Positions 1-11,409 of a stretch of DNA of 64,000 bases are shown piece by piece. The translations under genes were made by a program, and so were the position numbers. The notes beneath the pieces are model-generated. The model ran no database searches. It saw nothing but the letters and a program-made list of their open reading frames with translations, and was not told the DNA's origin. Position 1 is the stretch's first letter, and every line of letters begins with the position of its first letter. Location: contig NC_077245.1 in assembly GCF_947179165.1 (NCBI RefSeq), positions 13,424,740 through 13,488,739 of the forward strand, written 5' to 3'. The DNA is from Solanum dulcamara (Eukaryota; Streptophyta; Magnoliopsida; Solanales; Solanaceae).

Positions 1-171
1 TTTAACTGTAGCTTTTGACTTCAAATTTTCTCGTAGCTTATTCATCACTGCTGGATCGTTACGATGTTTTGATCTAACTTCGTCGTAACCTTCCCAAGAC
101 GAATCAGACCCGGGAGAAACAAGAATTCGTTGATTTTTAGTGGACTGTTTGAGACCATTAACGAAATCCAT
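1..171 (-). CDS. 5' partial coding exon of an unrecognised gene
   Basis: On the minus strand an ATG at 171-169 opens a frame that stays open for 57 codons to the window edge. The peptide is hydrophilic and charged and includes SWEGYDEVRSKHRNDPAV; I see no signal peptide or membrane segment. I do not recognise the family. The gene looks real because the minus strand upstream reads as a pyrimidine-rich leader with a plausible 5'UTR intron: donor GT at 350-349, acceptor AG at 182-181, ten bases before the ATG. The rest of the gene is outside the window. Confidence 0.6.
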   Translation of the reverse strand, partial: MDFVNGLKQSTKNQRILVSPGSDSSWEGYDEVRSKHRNDPAVMNKLRENLKSKATVK

Positions 172-450
172 ATGTATAAGCTAAAGTATGAGGAACACAA
201 ATAGATAGATTTACAGAAGAAAGCAAATGATAAAAAATTAGAAGATTTATCAAAGATTTTCAGAAGAAATCAAAATATACAAATTTTAGGAGAAATCATA
301 TTGAATGAGGATGAATTAAAGTTTCATATAAGGAAAGATTGATACATTACCTTATTTGGAACCTGATTAACACTTGAAGGAGCAAATTAGGGCAAGAAAA
401 GAGGGATAGGGCGGATGTATCAGTGACTTTTAGAGAGAGAAAGGAAAAGG
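172..450 (-). promoter_or_regulatory. 5' leader with a UTR intron of the partial gene at the left edge
   Basis: Read on the minus strand, a CT-rich stretch (about 440-355) ends in AAATAAG followed by GTAATG, a good donor. The inferred intron spans 350-181 (about 170 bp) and ends in a TTTAG acceptor just before the start codon. Splice signals are seen directly; use as a 5'UTR intron is inferred. No convincing TATA box was assigned. Confidence 0.45.
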
Positions 451-1530
451 AGGGAATTTGGAAATTTTTTGGTGTATATGGGAGTAAAAGTAAATATATT
501 AGGGGAAATTGTGTAAAAAGGTAATTTTATTACAAGTCAACTATTTTAGACATTTCTCAATACATTTATAGCCCATGAAAAACTGGTCCAGATTAAAATA
601 CCAGCCCAACTCAAGTTTAAAATCCTTAAACTTAACCACAATAATAGAAAGTCAGTGAATCAACTCAAGCACCATCGTCGACAGACTTAGAGCAGAGGCC
701 ATCATTGCCGACACCACAAGACCACGTCAGTCCAATAGAATTGTTAAAAGTTTCATTTTCACATTTCCTTCACCTATTTATTTTTTTTGTGAAACGGATT
801 ATCTATAATATTGTAGACTTGCTCATTAGTTTAGTTTGAAAGATCTTTTTTGAAAAAAGTTGATCCAGTTTTAAAAGTCCAGTGATTCAGGATGATAAGA
901 AAAGGGCCCAATATGATGATACTCAAATAGAAAAATTGAATCGAAATAAATTAAACCGCAATTGCGAAAACTGAAGTGAACTCAATTTATTTCAGTTCGG
1001 TTTCAATTAACATTTTCACCAAATTGAAAATCAAAAAGTTGAACCGACCGAATGCCGTCTTAGAAGTAGGCACCTCGGGTATAAAAAATCGATTGACTCT
1101 CAAAATTTTATCGGTATCATATAAATTGGGATAAAAGAAGTAACATATATTATTCAAAAGTGACGTAAAAACACTATAAATTACTACTATATAGAGAAGG
1201 CTAGAAGCAGACACCTCTTGATTGACGTGCCTGCTTCTAGCCATGGGCATTTATGTAATTTTTGTTTTAATATTTTAAAACTTATGTAAAATTTTATAAA
1301 TTACAATAATTAATAATTTAAAATATTCAATTTTTTAAAGATATATAAAAAATTAGATTTTTTTGATTTGTGCTGACATATAGACATGTGGGAAGAGTAA
1401 TGGATTTTATTAGTTTAGTTATGAATATGAAAAGATGGATGTTATGAACTGCTAATTTTGAATTGTTTCAATTTGGAATTAATATAATATAGGAGAGATA
1501 TTGAAAATTATTGGAAATAACAAACATCTT
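451..1530. other. intergenic, AT-rich, with one perfect 12-bp inverted repeat
   Basis: No supported coding region. The notable structure is a perfect 12-bp inverted repeat, GGCTAGAAGCAG at 1199-1210 and its complement at 1231-1242, with a 20-base loop. The short open frames here do not resemble any protein I know. Confidence 0.5.
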
Positions 1531-1602
1531 GTGGCTGTAGTTTAGTGGTGAGAATTCCACGTTGTGGCCGTGGAGACCTGGGCTCGAATCCCAGCAGCCA
1601 CA
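1531..1602 (+). tRNA. tRNA-His: tRNA-His (anticodon GTG)
   Basis: A 72-base cloverleaf. The 7-bp acceptor stem pairs 1531-1537 with 1595-1601, with discriminator A at 1602. The anticodon stem pairs 1557-1561 with 1569-1573, and the loop TTGTGGC places GTG at 1564-1566. The B-box-like GGCTCGAATCC lies in the T arm. A T4 run at 1629-1632 can serve as a Pol III terminator. The sequence is the nuclear type and differs clearly from the chloroplast trnH that begins GCGGATGTAG. No CCA is encoded, as expected for eukaryotic nuclear tRNA genes; the extra 5' G of tRNA-His is added after transcription. Confidence 0.95.
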
Positions 1603-2012
1603 TAATATATATATATGTATATATAATATTTTATCCAGATCATTTTTTTCACTTAAAATCATGTGTTATATTTTAATAAAAATAATTAATTTCTAACTAA
1701 TTTAGCTCAAGTAGAAGATTTAAGTAATCCCATTCCAACTATAGTTTTCTTAAAGTTAATGGTCCCGTAACTGTTCAATTAAGTGTCGATCAAAAAGTAA
1801 TTAATTTGGTTATATAAAACTCAACAAACAATCTAACCAACACAAGAAATTTAATTAAATACAAGTGTAAGCATCAAAATAAATTATTATCTATATTTTC
1901 TATCTATATTTATAATGTATTAAAAACATTAGTTACTATTTACAATCATCTCCATCAATCACTATCATAATTCACCACCATGGAGAACATGCTTGATCAA
2001 TGGTGGACCTGA
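1603..2012. other. intergenic, AT-rich
   Basis: After the tRNA terminator the stretch is plain AT-rich DNA. A stop codon at 2010-2012 bounds the RNase H frame that follows. I see no gene or clear repeat. Confidence 0.5.
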
Positions 2013-2771
2013 TTACCGTCCAAAAATGTTGTACATAGGTTTTTACTCCTTATTACTCCCATCATTGTGTGTTGGGAAATCTGGAAAGCAAGGTGTACTA
2101 TGAGATTTGAGCATAAGCAAGTAAACACAAATAGCATTTCCCACCAAATTCTCTTTCAGGTCAAAGAATCGATGCAGAAAAAGTTTAGTACGATGGAACA
2201 ACATTGGAACTGGAAGCAAGTGTGTTATATAGCTGAAAATTACAAAATCACTATCAACAGCTTGATGGTTTGTTGGCACAAATCTAGTGATGATGCTTGG
2301 AAATTGAACACGGATGGAAGCTTCATGAAAGATCAAAACAAGGCAGGGGCTGGCAAAATTGTTAGAAATAGAAATGGGAACTTAGTCATGGCCTTTGCGT
2401 ATCCGACTCATTTCTACACTAACAACTTTAGCGAAGCCTATGTTGCCTTAATAGGAATTTCATGGTGCTGTGACAAAAATATCAGGAACATTGAAATGGA
2501 ATTGGACTCGTTGATCGTTATCAACATGATCAAAGGGGTGACCAGACCCTCTTGGAGACTGCAGAATATAATCGATGATATTCAACGCAAAATGCATCAG
2601 AAGAATGTCACGATTAGTCATTGCTATAGAGAAAGTAATGGAGTCGCAGATGCTCTTGCGAAGCATGCCACCACCCTTCAAGAAAATAAAATTTTCCTAC
2701 ACAAAGAAGACCTTCCTAAGGAGTCTATTGGCCCCATTAGAATGGATAAGATGCAGCTTTCATCCTTTTGA
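2013..2771 (+). pseudogene. RNase H domain remnant of a LINE-type retrotransposon
   Basis: The frame is open from 2013 to the stop at 2769-2771, with no ATG at its left end, as expected for a 5'-truncated retroelement tail. Counting residues from 2067, the protein contains the plant non-LTR type RNase H fold (RVT_3 family). NTDGSF holds D83, FSEAY holds E123, ELDSL holds D147 and VADALAKH holds D195, so all four acidic catalytic positions are present. The upstream CWEIWKARC segment resembles the W-rich linker before RNase H in plant LINE proteins. Downstream (about 2990-3068) the DNA ends in a T/A-rich tail compatible with the 3' end of a LINE. Reverse transcriptase and endonuclease are absent. 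The intact tetrad is notable, but a decayed LINE tail is the simplest reading. Confidence 0.7.
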
Positions 2772-3419
2772 AGACGAGCAAATTAAAGAAGCATTCTTCT
2801 TGGTGCTACGAGCCCCCATGATTCTCCTACTTTTGTACATGTCAGTACGTTTAGGCTAAATCTAGCTACTGGTTATTTCTATGTTTATCTAGGTTTATAG
2901 CACTTCCATGTGTTAGAACTCTTAGTCTTATAAGGCAAGATCTCTTAGGAGTATTAAGTCCACTGTATGCTCTCTTTTGTGTCTGGAGGTTAGGTTGTCA
3001 TGTCCCCTTCTGGTTTTGTAATTTTTGCTAATTTTATTTACATGGTTTAATTTTTTTTTTAAAAAAAGAAGCCAAAGAACTGTGCAATGGCTGAATTTGT
3101 GTATCAAAGATGAACATTTTTAAAATATTGTGTATCAAAGATGAACGTCATGACTGCTAACAATAAAGCTGAGCTTCCAACAATTACATCATTTAAACTA
3201 ATGAACCCTTTAACCAATTCAGATGTTTTGCACAAACCTTTTGATTTCGTAAATGGCCTCACCGGAAAATCAAGAAATTGGCTGCCAAATTTAGGTTACG
3301 GAAAGATATTGAAGGAGCTCCCAGTGGTAAAAGGAGCAGACCCATTGTACATCTACTACGTTGGAAAAGAGAAAAAAAGAGTGTTCGCTATATATGTGTA
3401 TGTGTAAGAGAGATGTATA

Positions 3420-3420
<1 letters not shown>
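2772..3420. other. LINE 3' tail and unassigned sequence
   Basis: About 2772-3068 is likely the 3'UTR and tail of the LINE remnant, ending in a T10/A7 run. The 17-base word TGTATCAAAGATGAACR occurs twice, near 3100 and 3130. An 88-codon open frame starting at 3141 is not recognisable and runs towards the AT microsatellite; I do not call it a gene. Confidence 0.4.

Positions 3421-3485
<65 letters not shown>
3421..3485. repeat. (AT)n microsatellite
   Basis: An uninterrupted AT dinucleotide run of about 31 units. Likely length-polymorphic. Confidence 0.95.
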
Positions 3486-3489
<4 letters not shown>

Positions 3490-3769
3490 TAGATTATATA
3501 AATACATTACATATACATGTGATCATTTTAATTGAATTTTTTTGCCATGTGTACACTTGCGTAAGAAGCCCGATTACATTAGGAATCTGAAGCCCAAAAG
3601 AAAAAGCCTACCAATGGAATATTTCTTAGGATTTTAATTAAGGGTGAAAATAGAATTTCAAAATTAAGAAAAAATGACTTTAATCTTAATTATTGAGTAG
3701 AGGTGCCAATTTAATATTAGTCCTAATGACACTAATTTTAGAACACTCAAGTTTTATTATTTACACAAA

Positions 3770-4135
3770 AGCCCCACATTTCCCATCCCACCCCTCCCCC
3801 TCCTCCTTCCCACCTTACCTTTCTACCATCGTCACCACTATCGTCATCACCTCCAGCACTACCAATTCTTTCTCCATCACCACCACCTCCTCGTCTTCCA
3901 CCACCTCCTCATCTTCCACCACCACTTTTGCCACCTCCTTCTCCTCCACCATCGTCGTCACAACCACCACCACCTCCACCACCACCAATTCTTCCTCTTC
4001 TTCCTCCATCAACACCTCTTCCTCGTCTTCCACCACCATCACTTCCTCCTCCACACCAACGTTGCCACCTACTTCTCCTACACCGTCGCCACCACAATAA
4101 CCACCTCCTCCATCTTCACTATTACCACAAATAAC
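3770..4135. repeat. CCA/TCC-rich low-complexity tract
   Basis: The plus strand is a pyrimidine-rich mix of CCACCA, TCCTCC and TCTTCC triplets. It keeps several frames open on both strands (Ser/Thr-rich, Pro-rich, and Glu/Val-rich on the reverse). The openness comes from composition, so I call no gene. Confidence 0.8.
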
Positions 4136-4210
4136 AACACTTTTTTGCCGCCATAAACACCCTCTCCTTCACCTTACAACTCCTAAAGTTGTCGCAATAA
4201 CTAAGTCAAA

Positions 4211-4365
4211 TGTTGCAACAGGTATCCTCTCTGTTGCAACATATGTCATCTGTTGCAATAGATCTACGTATGTTGCAACAAATAGGATATATGTTGCAAC
4301 AGATACAACATATGTTGCAACATATAACGACATATGTTGCAATATATGAGACATTTGTTGTAAAA
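4211..4365. repeat. Array of the palindromic decamer TGTTGCAACA at about 21-bp spacing
   Basis: Eight exact or near copies of TGTTGCAACA start at 4211, 4232, 4251, 4271, 4292, 4313, 4335 and 4356, so steps are 19 to 22 bp. The spacers are variable and AT-rich. The decamer is its own reverse complement, so both strands read the same array. The last copy is degenerate (TGTTGTAAAA). No function is known to me. Confidence 0.85.
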
Positions 4366-4644
4366 ATAAGTACAAAAAAAGAGCGCAATGAAAATCAATG
4401 AACGGCGACGGTGATAACGGTGGCAACAAAGACCATAAAGAAGAAGAAGAAAAAGAAGCAAAAGAACACGAAGAAAATAGAGAAAAAGAGAACAAGAAAT
4501 AAAAGATGAGGGAGAGAGAAATTTGAAAAGAAAAAGAAGAAGAGAGAATGGAAGATTAAAAATATATTGAAGAGGGAAATTTCAAATTTGAAATTTAAAA
4601 AGTGAGGTAAGATTTTTCAGAATTTTTGAAATATTAATATGAAC
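4366..4644. other. A/G-rich low-complexity sequence
   Basis: Purine-rich on the plus strand (AAGAAGAAGAAAAAGAAG and similar). No gene is supported. Confidence 0.5.
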
Positions 4645-5631
4645 GGAATGACTTGGGAGACCCTTATACTTGGTTCCGTTTGTCACTTAGACCGTTCTAC
4701 TCACAACTTTGTCAAGTGAACACTTAAAGTTATTAAAACTCTTTATTTTAAACCCTTATGACCATTAACCAAACTTATGTGACATTTATTTGCTGAATCG
4801 GATGAAATGCGTGATTACACGCATTTAAAAGTAAGTGAAGACAAAATTTGAATTAAAAAAATATTAAAATTAAATTAAAAAATATGATATTTAATAAATA
4901 ATAAAAAGTGAAACGATCCCCATCTTCCTCATTCCCATTTACTATTTCTCTTCTTCTTACTCTTTGCCGCCGCCGCCCCCCACCCTTCTACCTCCCCCAC
5001 TTCTTCTTCAGTTCTTCTATCTTTCTCCATCTTTTTTTTATCATCTACTTGTTTCTCGATTTTTCTCTTCTAACACAAAAGATTCACAAGAGGGAAAAAA
5101 AAAGGAAAAAAAAATAAAGAAGAGAAAATAAAATTTAAATAACAAATAGATGAAAAGGTTTAGAAGAGAAAAAAAAATAGGAGTATGGAAAAGATTAAGA
5201 CTTATTCAAGTTAATTAAATAAATCAAGAAAGAAAAGAAAGATAATTTTTTACTCCAATTTCAGTTTTGATAGATCATCCGGCCAAACAACTCATCGGCG
5301 GTGACTATTTCTGAATAAAGTGAACGGAGAGATATTTTTTCGGTGAATTAATTTCAAAAGACTAATTTTGGAGATGAATTTGAGATTTTCTTTTTAGCAA
5401 AATTAGTATTTGTAATGATAAAAATTATGTGGCAATTTTTATCTATGTGACAATTTTGATCTGATATGGGTAGTGATTTGGTATCCACATTAGCGCGATT
5501 GAGAGACACTCATGGTCAAAGGGGTTTAAAATAACGCGTTTCAATAATTTTAAGTATTCACTTGGCAAAGTCGTGAGTAGAAGGATCCGGATGACAAACG
5601 GAGCCAAGTACGAGGATCTCCCATGTCCGCC
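4645..5631. mobile_element. Foldback or Mutator-like non-autonomous transposon, about 1 kb
   Basis: The two ends are inverted copies about 120 bp long: 4645-4766 on the plus strand matches the reverse complement of 5512-5631. Shared blocks include CTTGG-CCGTTTGTCA, TTCTACTCAC-ACTTTG and TTATTTTAAACCC. The interior (4767-5511) holds a CT-rich stretch and AT-rich filler but no transposase. I could not find a clean target duplication, so the outer ends may be off by a few bases. A long-TIR Mutator-like MITE is most likely. Confidence 0.7.
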
Positions 5632-6062
5632 TAAAATTTTTAATTACTCTAATCAAGTCTACTTTTCATTTAATATTATTTGATCAAGTCAAAGTCACCA
5701 ATATTAAAAATAAGACTTGAAATACACTTTTTGTTAAATCTTCACATGTTTCTTTTCCATTATACATTATTTTTTGGAAATCTATCATTTTCCAAATTTT
5801 TTCATTGTCTTTAGTACGATCTGGCTTCACACCTCTCGCCTATCGGAACACCAACTCAATCTTGAAAGCTGAAGTGTCTCACGAGAAATGAAAAATACCA
5901 CAATAGTACCAAATATAAAATCCCTATAACTATTCCTTTTAAGCACACTATGAAATCCATTTCATTAACTGATTATAATTTCAAAAGGATAAAACTCAGG
6001 GTAGTTAATTTAAAAATGACTATTCCTTTTAAGCACACTGACAAGAAGTTGCTTCACCAGTT
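5632..6062. other. intergenic with a 21-bp direct repeat
   Basis: The word ACTATTCCTTTTAAGCACAC occurs at about 5932 and again at about 6020, roughly 90 bp apart. Nothing coding is seen. Confidence 0.5.
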
Positions 6063-6293
6063 GTGGAACCACCACCACATACCCAACATAGCTTTATAGA
6101 AGAAAATCAAATGGTAGACGTGCTAATAAAGGAGGGCTCTAATTTGAAGAAGGCAAATCTTTTTGTGCAATTGATGGTCCCATTATTAATTGTGTCCAAA
6201 ATATTCGAAGAAGACAAAGTAAAAGCACTTTTTGTTAGACTTATGAAGCCATCAATTATTCCAAATAATTGTAATTATTCTCCAAATAACTGA
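6063..6293 (+). pseudogene. Possible tail of another LINE RNase H domain
   Basis: A 76-codon open frame contains ENQMVDVLIKEGSN, which resembles the N-x-x-AD-x-LAK-x-G helix at the end of LINE RNase H, followed by a hydrophobic tail of the usual length. The other acidic positions are missing. It abuts the rearranged LTR that follows. The match is short and by eye only. Confidence 0.3.
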
Positions 6294-7798
6294 GACATGA
6301 AATAAGTAATTACAGCATGGTAAACACATATATATACAGAATAGACTTAACCATTATCCTCTCATTACACAATGCTTAACTTATTTACCATCTGAATATG
6401 CTATGTACTCAACAAAGACAGAGCAATTAAAGTATCAGTACACAAAGACAATGGTGTACAGATAGGATCACGCGTCTAGCCAACAAGTGAGACATGAAAT
6501 AAGTAATTACAGCATGGTAAACACACATATAGATACATAATAGACTTAACCATTATCCTCTCATTACCCAATGCTTAACATGATCACAATTTATCAATCC
6601 CAATTTACCATACAATTTCATATAAGGATCCTCTCATGGGACCTACAAACACCTAATTGTGTGTCAAAATGTAACACCCAGTTCAAGGTTGTGTTAGAAC
6701 GTAACACCCGATCCAATTTATATGTCGGAATGTGACATCCGATGCCATTATGTGTCGAAATGTGACATTCAATCCAAGCATACAAATTCAACTACAATAA
6801 CACTGAATAGTCTAACTATCATATCTACCAAAAACAGGTTCATTAAAAGTCATGGCCAGTAAGTAGTCATTTCATTCTTCTTTATTCATATACACATATG
6901 CACACATCGGAGTAATTTAACAATTACATGTATCACATACAAGAAGACAAACCATCACCTACCTCAAAACCAGGCTTTGACAACTCTAAAGTGCTGGAGC
7001 TTTCCCTTTTTGAGTTCGTTCCGCTTGTTCTTGGTCTAAAAACAATCACATATATACAAAGAATCAATATAATGACCAAATACACATGAATTATAACATA
7101 ATTTTCCACTTAGGCCAAACCAATGATCCTAACCCCCATCTAGGGCTATTTTCCACTATTAGTTTCAGTGCATAACCCTCCCCAATGATTACCAAGCATA
7201 ATTTCTAGGTTCTAAGAATTTAAATACGAATTCAGGGAGTGATTTACTTACCTTTAGCACAAAATATGGTGTAAATCTACAAAAATTCGCCCTAGGTCGC
7301 TTCTGGTCTTTTAAGAATGGAGTGGCATGACTAAAAACCATTTTTGGACTTTTTCCCGTCTTTGTTCGCGACTATCCTGCCACAGCGGGACTATCCCGCT
7401 CTGAAGACCTCGTCCTGGAGGGATTATTCCCACTCATGCGGGATATATAGAGACAAAGATCTCATAAAGAGTCTTCAAGTCTCCCATATCACAACATACC
7501 CTCATCCCATGACGTGTTAACATATATCCTTCACGCCAAGTTTAATTTCAGGACTTTTACTCGCCGGAATATGATTTCATTAATCCATACAAGATATGTA
7601 TTATCTTGGATATCAACTAATCAATCAAACTATAGGTTCAATTCCCCATCCATTTTCGGATCACCCTATACCTCACCTAACTCAGAATTCTTTCAAGTCT
7701 GGCCTAGGCTCAAATTTTTCCAAGTCACTACCCAAAGTTTTTTGGTCCAGATTTCTTCCCCATTGACTTATTCATAACGATAGAGAGTTTTCGTTACA
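6294..7798 (-). repeat. 3' LTR (rearranged) of an old minus-strand gypsy element
   Basis: Most of this stretch (about 6390-7798) matches 17227-18526 closely enough to align by eye, so the two are LTR copies. The element-sense LTR start is TGTAACG, at 7798 going left. The outer ~400 bp present in the other copy (16814-17226) is missing; in its place a segment of about 90 bp (6294-6384) duplicates 6487-6580. Near 6664-6790 lie about four units of a ~33-bp repeat built on the word TGTGTCGAAATGTGACA. The 5' LTR copy has about three. Confidence 0.75.
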
Positions 7799-7879
7799 AT
7801 AGATACCAATTTACCAATCACTCGTCCCAAGTGATTAACTAGGGAAAATTAGGCTAAGACAAAGATAGAGTAGTACCTG

Positions 7880-10800
7880 ATTCGGTGAATAGCTGGGGAT
7901 ACCTATCCCACATGTCCTTCTCAGTTTCCTAAGTAGCTTTCTTTACTGGACGATGCTTCCATTGAACCTTCACGGATTTAATCTCCTTGTTCCTCATCTT
8001 TCGGACATCACGATCTAGGATTGCCACTTCTCTTGCTCATACTGAAGATCCTTGTCTAACAAAACTGAGTCCCACTTAATGATGTAATCTCCATCTCTAT
8101 GATACTTCTTCAACATGGACAAATAAAACACTGGATGTACCCTAGACAAGCTAGGTGGTAAAGTTAGCCGGTAAGCCACTGGCTCCACACAGTCAAGAAT
8201 CTCAAATGGGCCAATATAATGAGGACTGTGCTTACCCTTCTTACCAAATATCATTACCTCCTATAGGTAACACCTTTAGAAACACTTTCTCACCAGCTTG
8301 GAAAGTCATGTTCCTTATCTTACGATCAACATACTCTTTTTGACGACTCTATGCTGCTAGAAGTTTAGCTTGGATGATCCTTACCTTATCCTAAGTATCT
8401 CTTACCAAGTCAACCCTGACGGGCTCTACATCTCCAGCCTCAAACCACCCTATGAGAGACCTACATTCCCTCCCATATCGGGTTTTGAATGGTGTCATCT
8501 CAATGCTGGAATGATAGCTATTGTTATAGGATAAATCACATAAGGGCATGAACTTATCCTAGTGTCCCCTAAAGTCGATCACACAAGCTCTCAACATATG
8601 TTCCAGCACTTAGATGGTCCTCTCTACTGTCCATATGTCTGTACATAGAAGGTTGTACAGAAAGTAAGTTGAGTTCCCAACTCCTCATGCAACGTTCCCT
8701 AAAACTTAGAGATGAATTGCATACCATGACCTGAGATGATAGAAAGAGGCACCCTGTGCAGCCTTACTATCTCCTCCACTTAAATCTTTGCTAATTATTG
8801 TGTATTGTAGTCCACCATAACTGGAATGAAGTGGGATAACTTCTTCAATCTGTCGACCACCATCCAAATGGAATCTTACTTCCCCAAGGTATTGGAAAGA
8901 CCTACTACAAAGTCCATGACTATCCTTTCCAACTTGCATTCAGGAATGAACATCCTTTGAAGCAAATCTGTAGGCCTTTGATGCTCATATTTTACCTGCT
9001 GACAATTTTAGCACTTAGCCACATACTCAGCTTTATCTTTCTTTATGCTCGGTCACCAATACAGTTGCTTTAAGTCTTGATATATTTTGGTCACTCTGGG
9101 ATAAATAAAGTACCTCGAATCATGGGATTCAGACAACACCTTTTGAATTACACCATCTACCCGGGGACCACCCCACTTGCATCAAGGATTGCATCTTGGG
9201 CCTTGCTTGATAAAATCTTTTCTCTAATCTCATTCAAGTTCACATCCTCAACTGCTTGGACTTAATCTCTTCAATAACGATGGGTTTTAGATTAATACTG
9301 TCCATCACCCCATCCTTTTCTGAGATGTCTAGCCTTATTAATTTGGCCTCAAAGGCCTAAATCTCTCTAGCCAGGGGCCGTTTGTAAGCTCCAAAATAGG
9401 CTAGACTACCCATACTAGCCGATTTCTGACTTAATGCGTCTGCCACCACATTAGCCTTACCTGGATGGTGACATCATAATACTTTAGCAACTCCATCCAT
9501 CATCGCTAACTCAGGTTTAAATCTTTCTAAGTGAACACGTGTTGTAGACTGCGGTGATCAGTAAACACTTCCCACTTGAAACCATAGAGATAATGCCTCT
9601 AAATTGTTTGAGCAAACAGTACTACTGCCAACTCAAAATCATGAGCCAGGTAGTTCTTCTCATGAACTTTCAAGTGTTGCAAGGTATAGGCTATAACATT
9701 CTTATTGTGCATCAACACAGCACCCAAACCTGAATGTGAAACATCACAATAAACAATGAAATATTTACTTTCAACTCGTAGGGTCAAGATAGGTGTCATA
9801 GTTAGAAGAGTCTTGAGCTTTTGAAAGCTTTCTTCACATTTGTCGGTCCACTCGAATGGTACCTGATTCTAAGTCAAGCGTATTAAATAGGTAGAGATAG
9901 AAGCGAAGTTCCTTACTAACTAGTAATAATAATTGGCAAGTCCCATAAAACTCCTAACTTCAGTCATAGAGCTAGGCTGACGCAGTTGTTAACCGCCTTG
10001 ATCATTTTTGCGTCTACTATTACCCCTTCTTTCAAAACAACATACCCTAAGAAGGCAACTGAAGACAACCAAAATTCACACTTAGAGAATTTTGCATATA
10101 GTTTTTGCTTCCCAAGATGGTCTGCATATTCTTCCTCACTCTTCGAATATACCAGAACTTCATCTATGAACACGATCACGAATGAATCAAGGAATAAATT
10201 AAATATCCCATTCATTAAACTCGTGAAGGTTGCGAGCTTATTGGTCAGCCCAAATGACACCAAAAATTCATAATGCCCATATATGGTTCTAAAAGTTATC
10301 TTAGGCACATCCTTAGGTCTAATGTTTAATTGATGGTATCCAGACCTGAGATCAATTTTTGTAAAGACCAATGCACCTTGCAACTTTCCAAAAAGGTCAT
10401 CAATGTGAGGTAATGAGTACTTATTTTGAATGGTGACCTTATTCAGTTGTCGATAGTCTATGCATATTCTCATGCTACCATCCTTTTCTTAACTAACAAG
10501 ACCAGAGCACCCTACGTAGAAACACTAGAATGGATAAATCCCTTATCAAGAAGTTCTTGTAATTGAGCCTTAAGATCTCTTAACTCTACTGGAGCCATAC
10601 GGTAAGGAGGAATAGAGATTGGGAGAGTTTCCGGCTCTAACTTGATACAAAAATATATGTCTCTATCAGGAGGCATACTAGGCAAGTCTGTAGGAAATAC
10701 TTATGGGAATTCACATACTATCAAAATAGACTCAATGGAGGGAGGCTCCACATCAACATTCTGAATGTAGGCCAAATAATCCAAACAATCTTGCCCCACC

Positions 10801-11409
10801 ATTTTTAGAGCTTGGAGAAAGGATATGACCTTAGCTGGCTTAGACTTGTGCACTCCTTTCTACTCTAACCTTTCCCTTTCCCATATCTCTAGAGTCACAG
10901 TCTTAACATTACAGTTAAGCACAACATAATAACGGGACAACCAAGCCATGTCTAATATCACATCAAAATCAGTCATGTTTAAAATCACTAAGTCAGCCCA
11001 AGTCTGGAATCCCATAAACATAATAGAACAAGCACGATAAACATGGGTGACTATGATAGACTCTCCAACAGAGGTAGAAACATGGATGGGGAAATCAAGT
11101 ACATCAAAACCCAAGGCATATCTAACTAAGAAGTATGAGTAAGTGGAACCCGAATCAAACAAAATAATAGTCATCTAGTCACAGACAAGAATAGTACCTA
11201 TGATCACTGTATCAGACACCTCATCCTCGGTCTTGCATGGAAAGGCATAAAACTGAGCCCTATCATCTTGACGGCCACCTCCCTGCCTGGCTGCACTGAG
11301 CCTCGACCTGCACTTCCTGCCCACCTTGTGGATGTCCTCTATTATTTTTGCCTCCGCCCATAGGTACCACTACCCTGGCCTGCTGTAGTGCTGAATCTAT
11401 CCCGCGAGG
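7880..11409 (-). pseudogene. Decayed gag-pol of a chromodomain Ty3/gypsy element
   Basis: Read right to left the order is gag tail, protease, RT, RNase H, integrase and chromodomain, the gypsy order. Protease: 10860-11174, with [11 protein letters not shown] holding the D-S-G motif. RT: about 9964-10473, with [11 protein letters not shown] and [13 protein letters not shown]; the active-site box reads FIDEVLVYS, so the second aspartate is Glu. RNase H: 9599-9799 (VYCDVSHSGLGAVL). Integrase core traces lie at 8700-8960. The integrase C-terminus with HYIGPFEIL and VHPVF is at 8015-8254. A chromodomain-like segment is at about 7900-8010. Many stops and frameshifts separate these blocks, so no product is expected. 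The gag continues at 16022 beyond the nested plus-strand element. Confidence 0.88.

Noticed and set aside
3141..3407. 88-codon frame before the AT microsatellite
   Set aside because: No recognisable domain, no homologous copy, runs into a repeat.
3693..4134. Several long overlapping frames rich in Ser/Thr, Pro or Glu/Val
   Set aside because: They lie in CCA/TCC repeats and are open on both strands only because of composition.
4211..4365. CRISPR-like array of palindromic decamers
   Set aside because: The repeats are only 10 bp and the spacers are about 11 bp; the context is eukaryotic.
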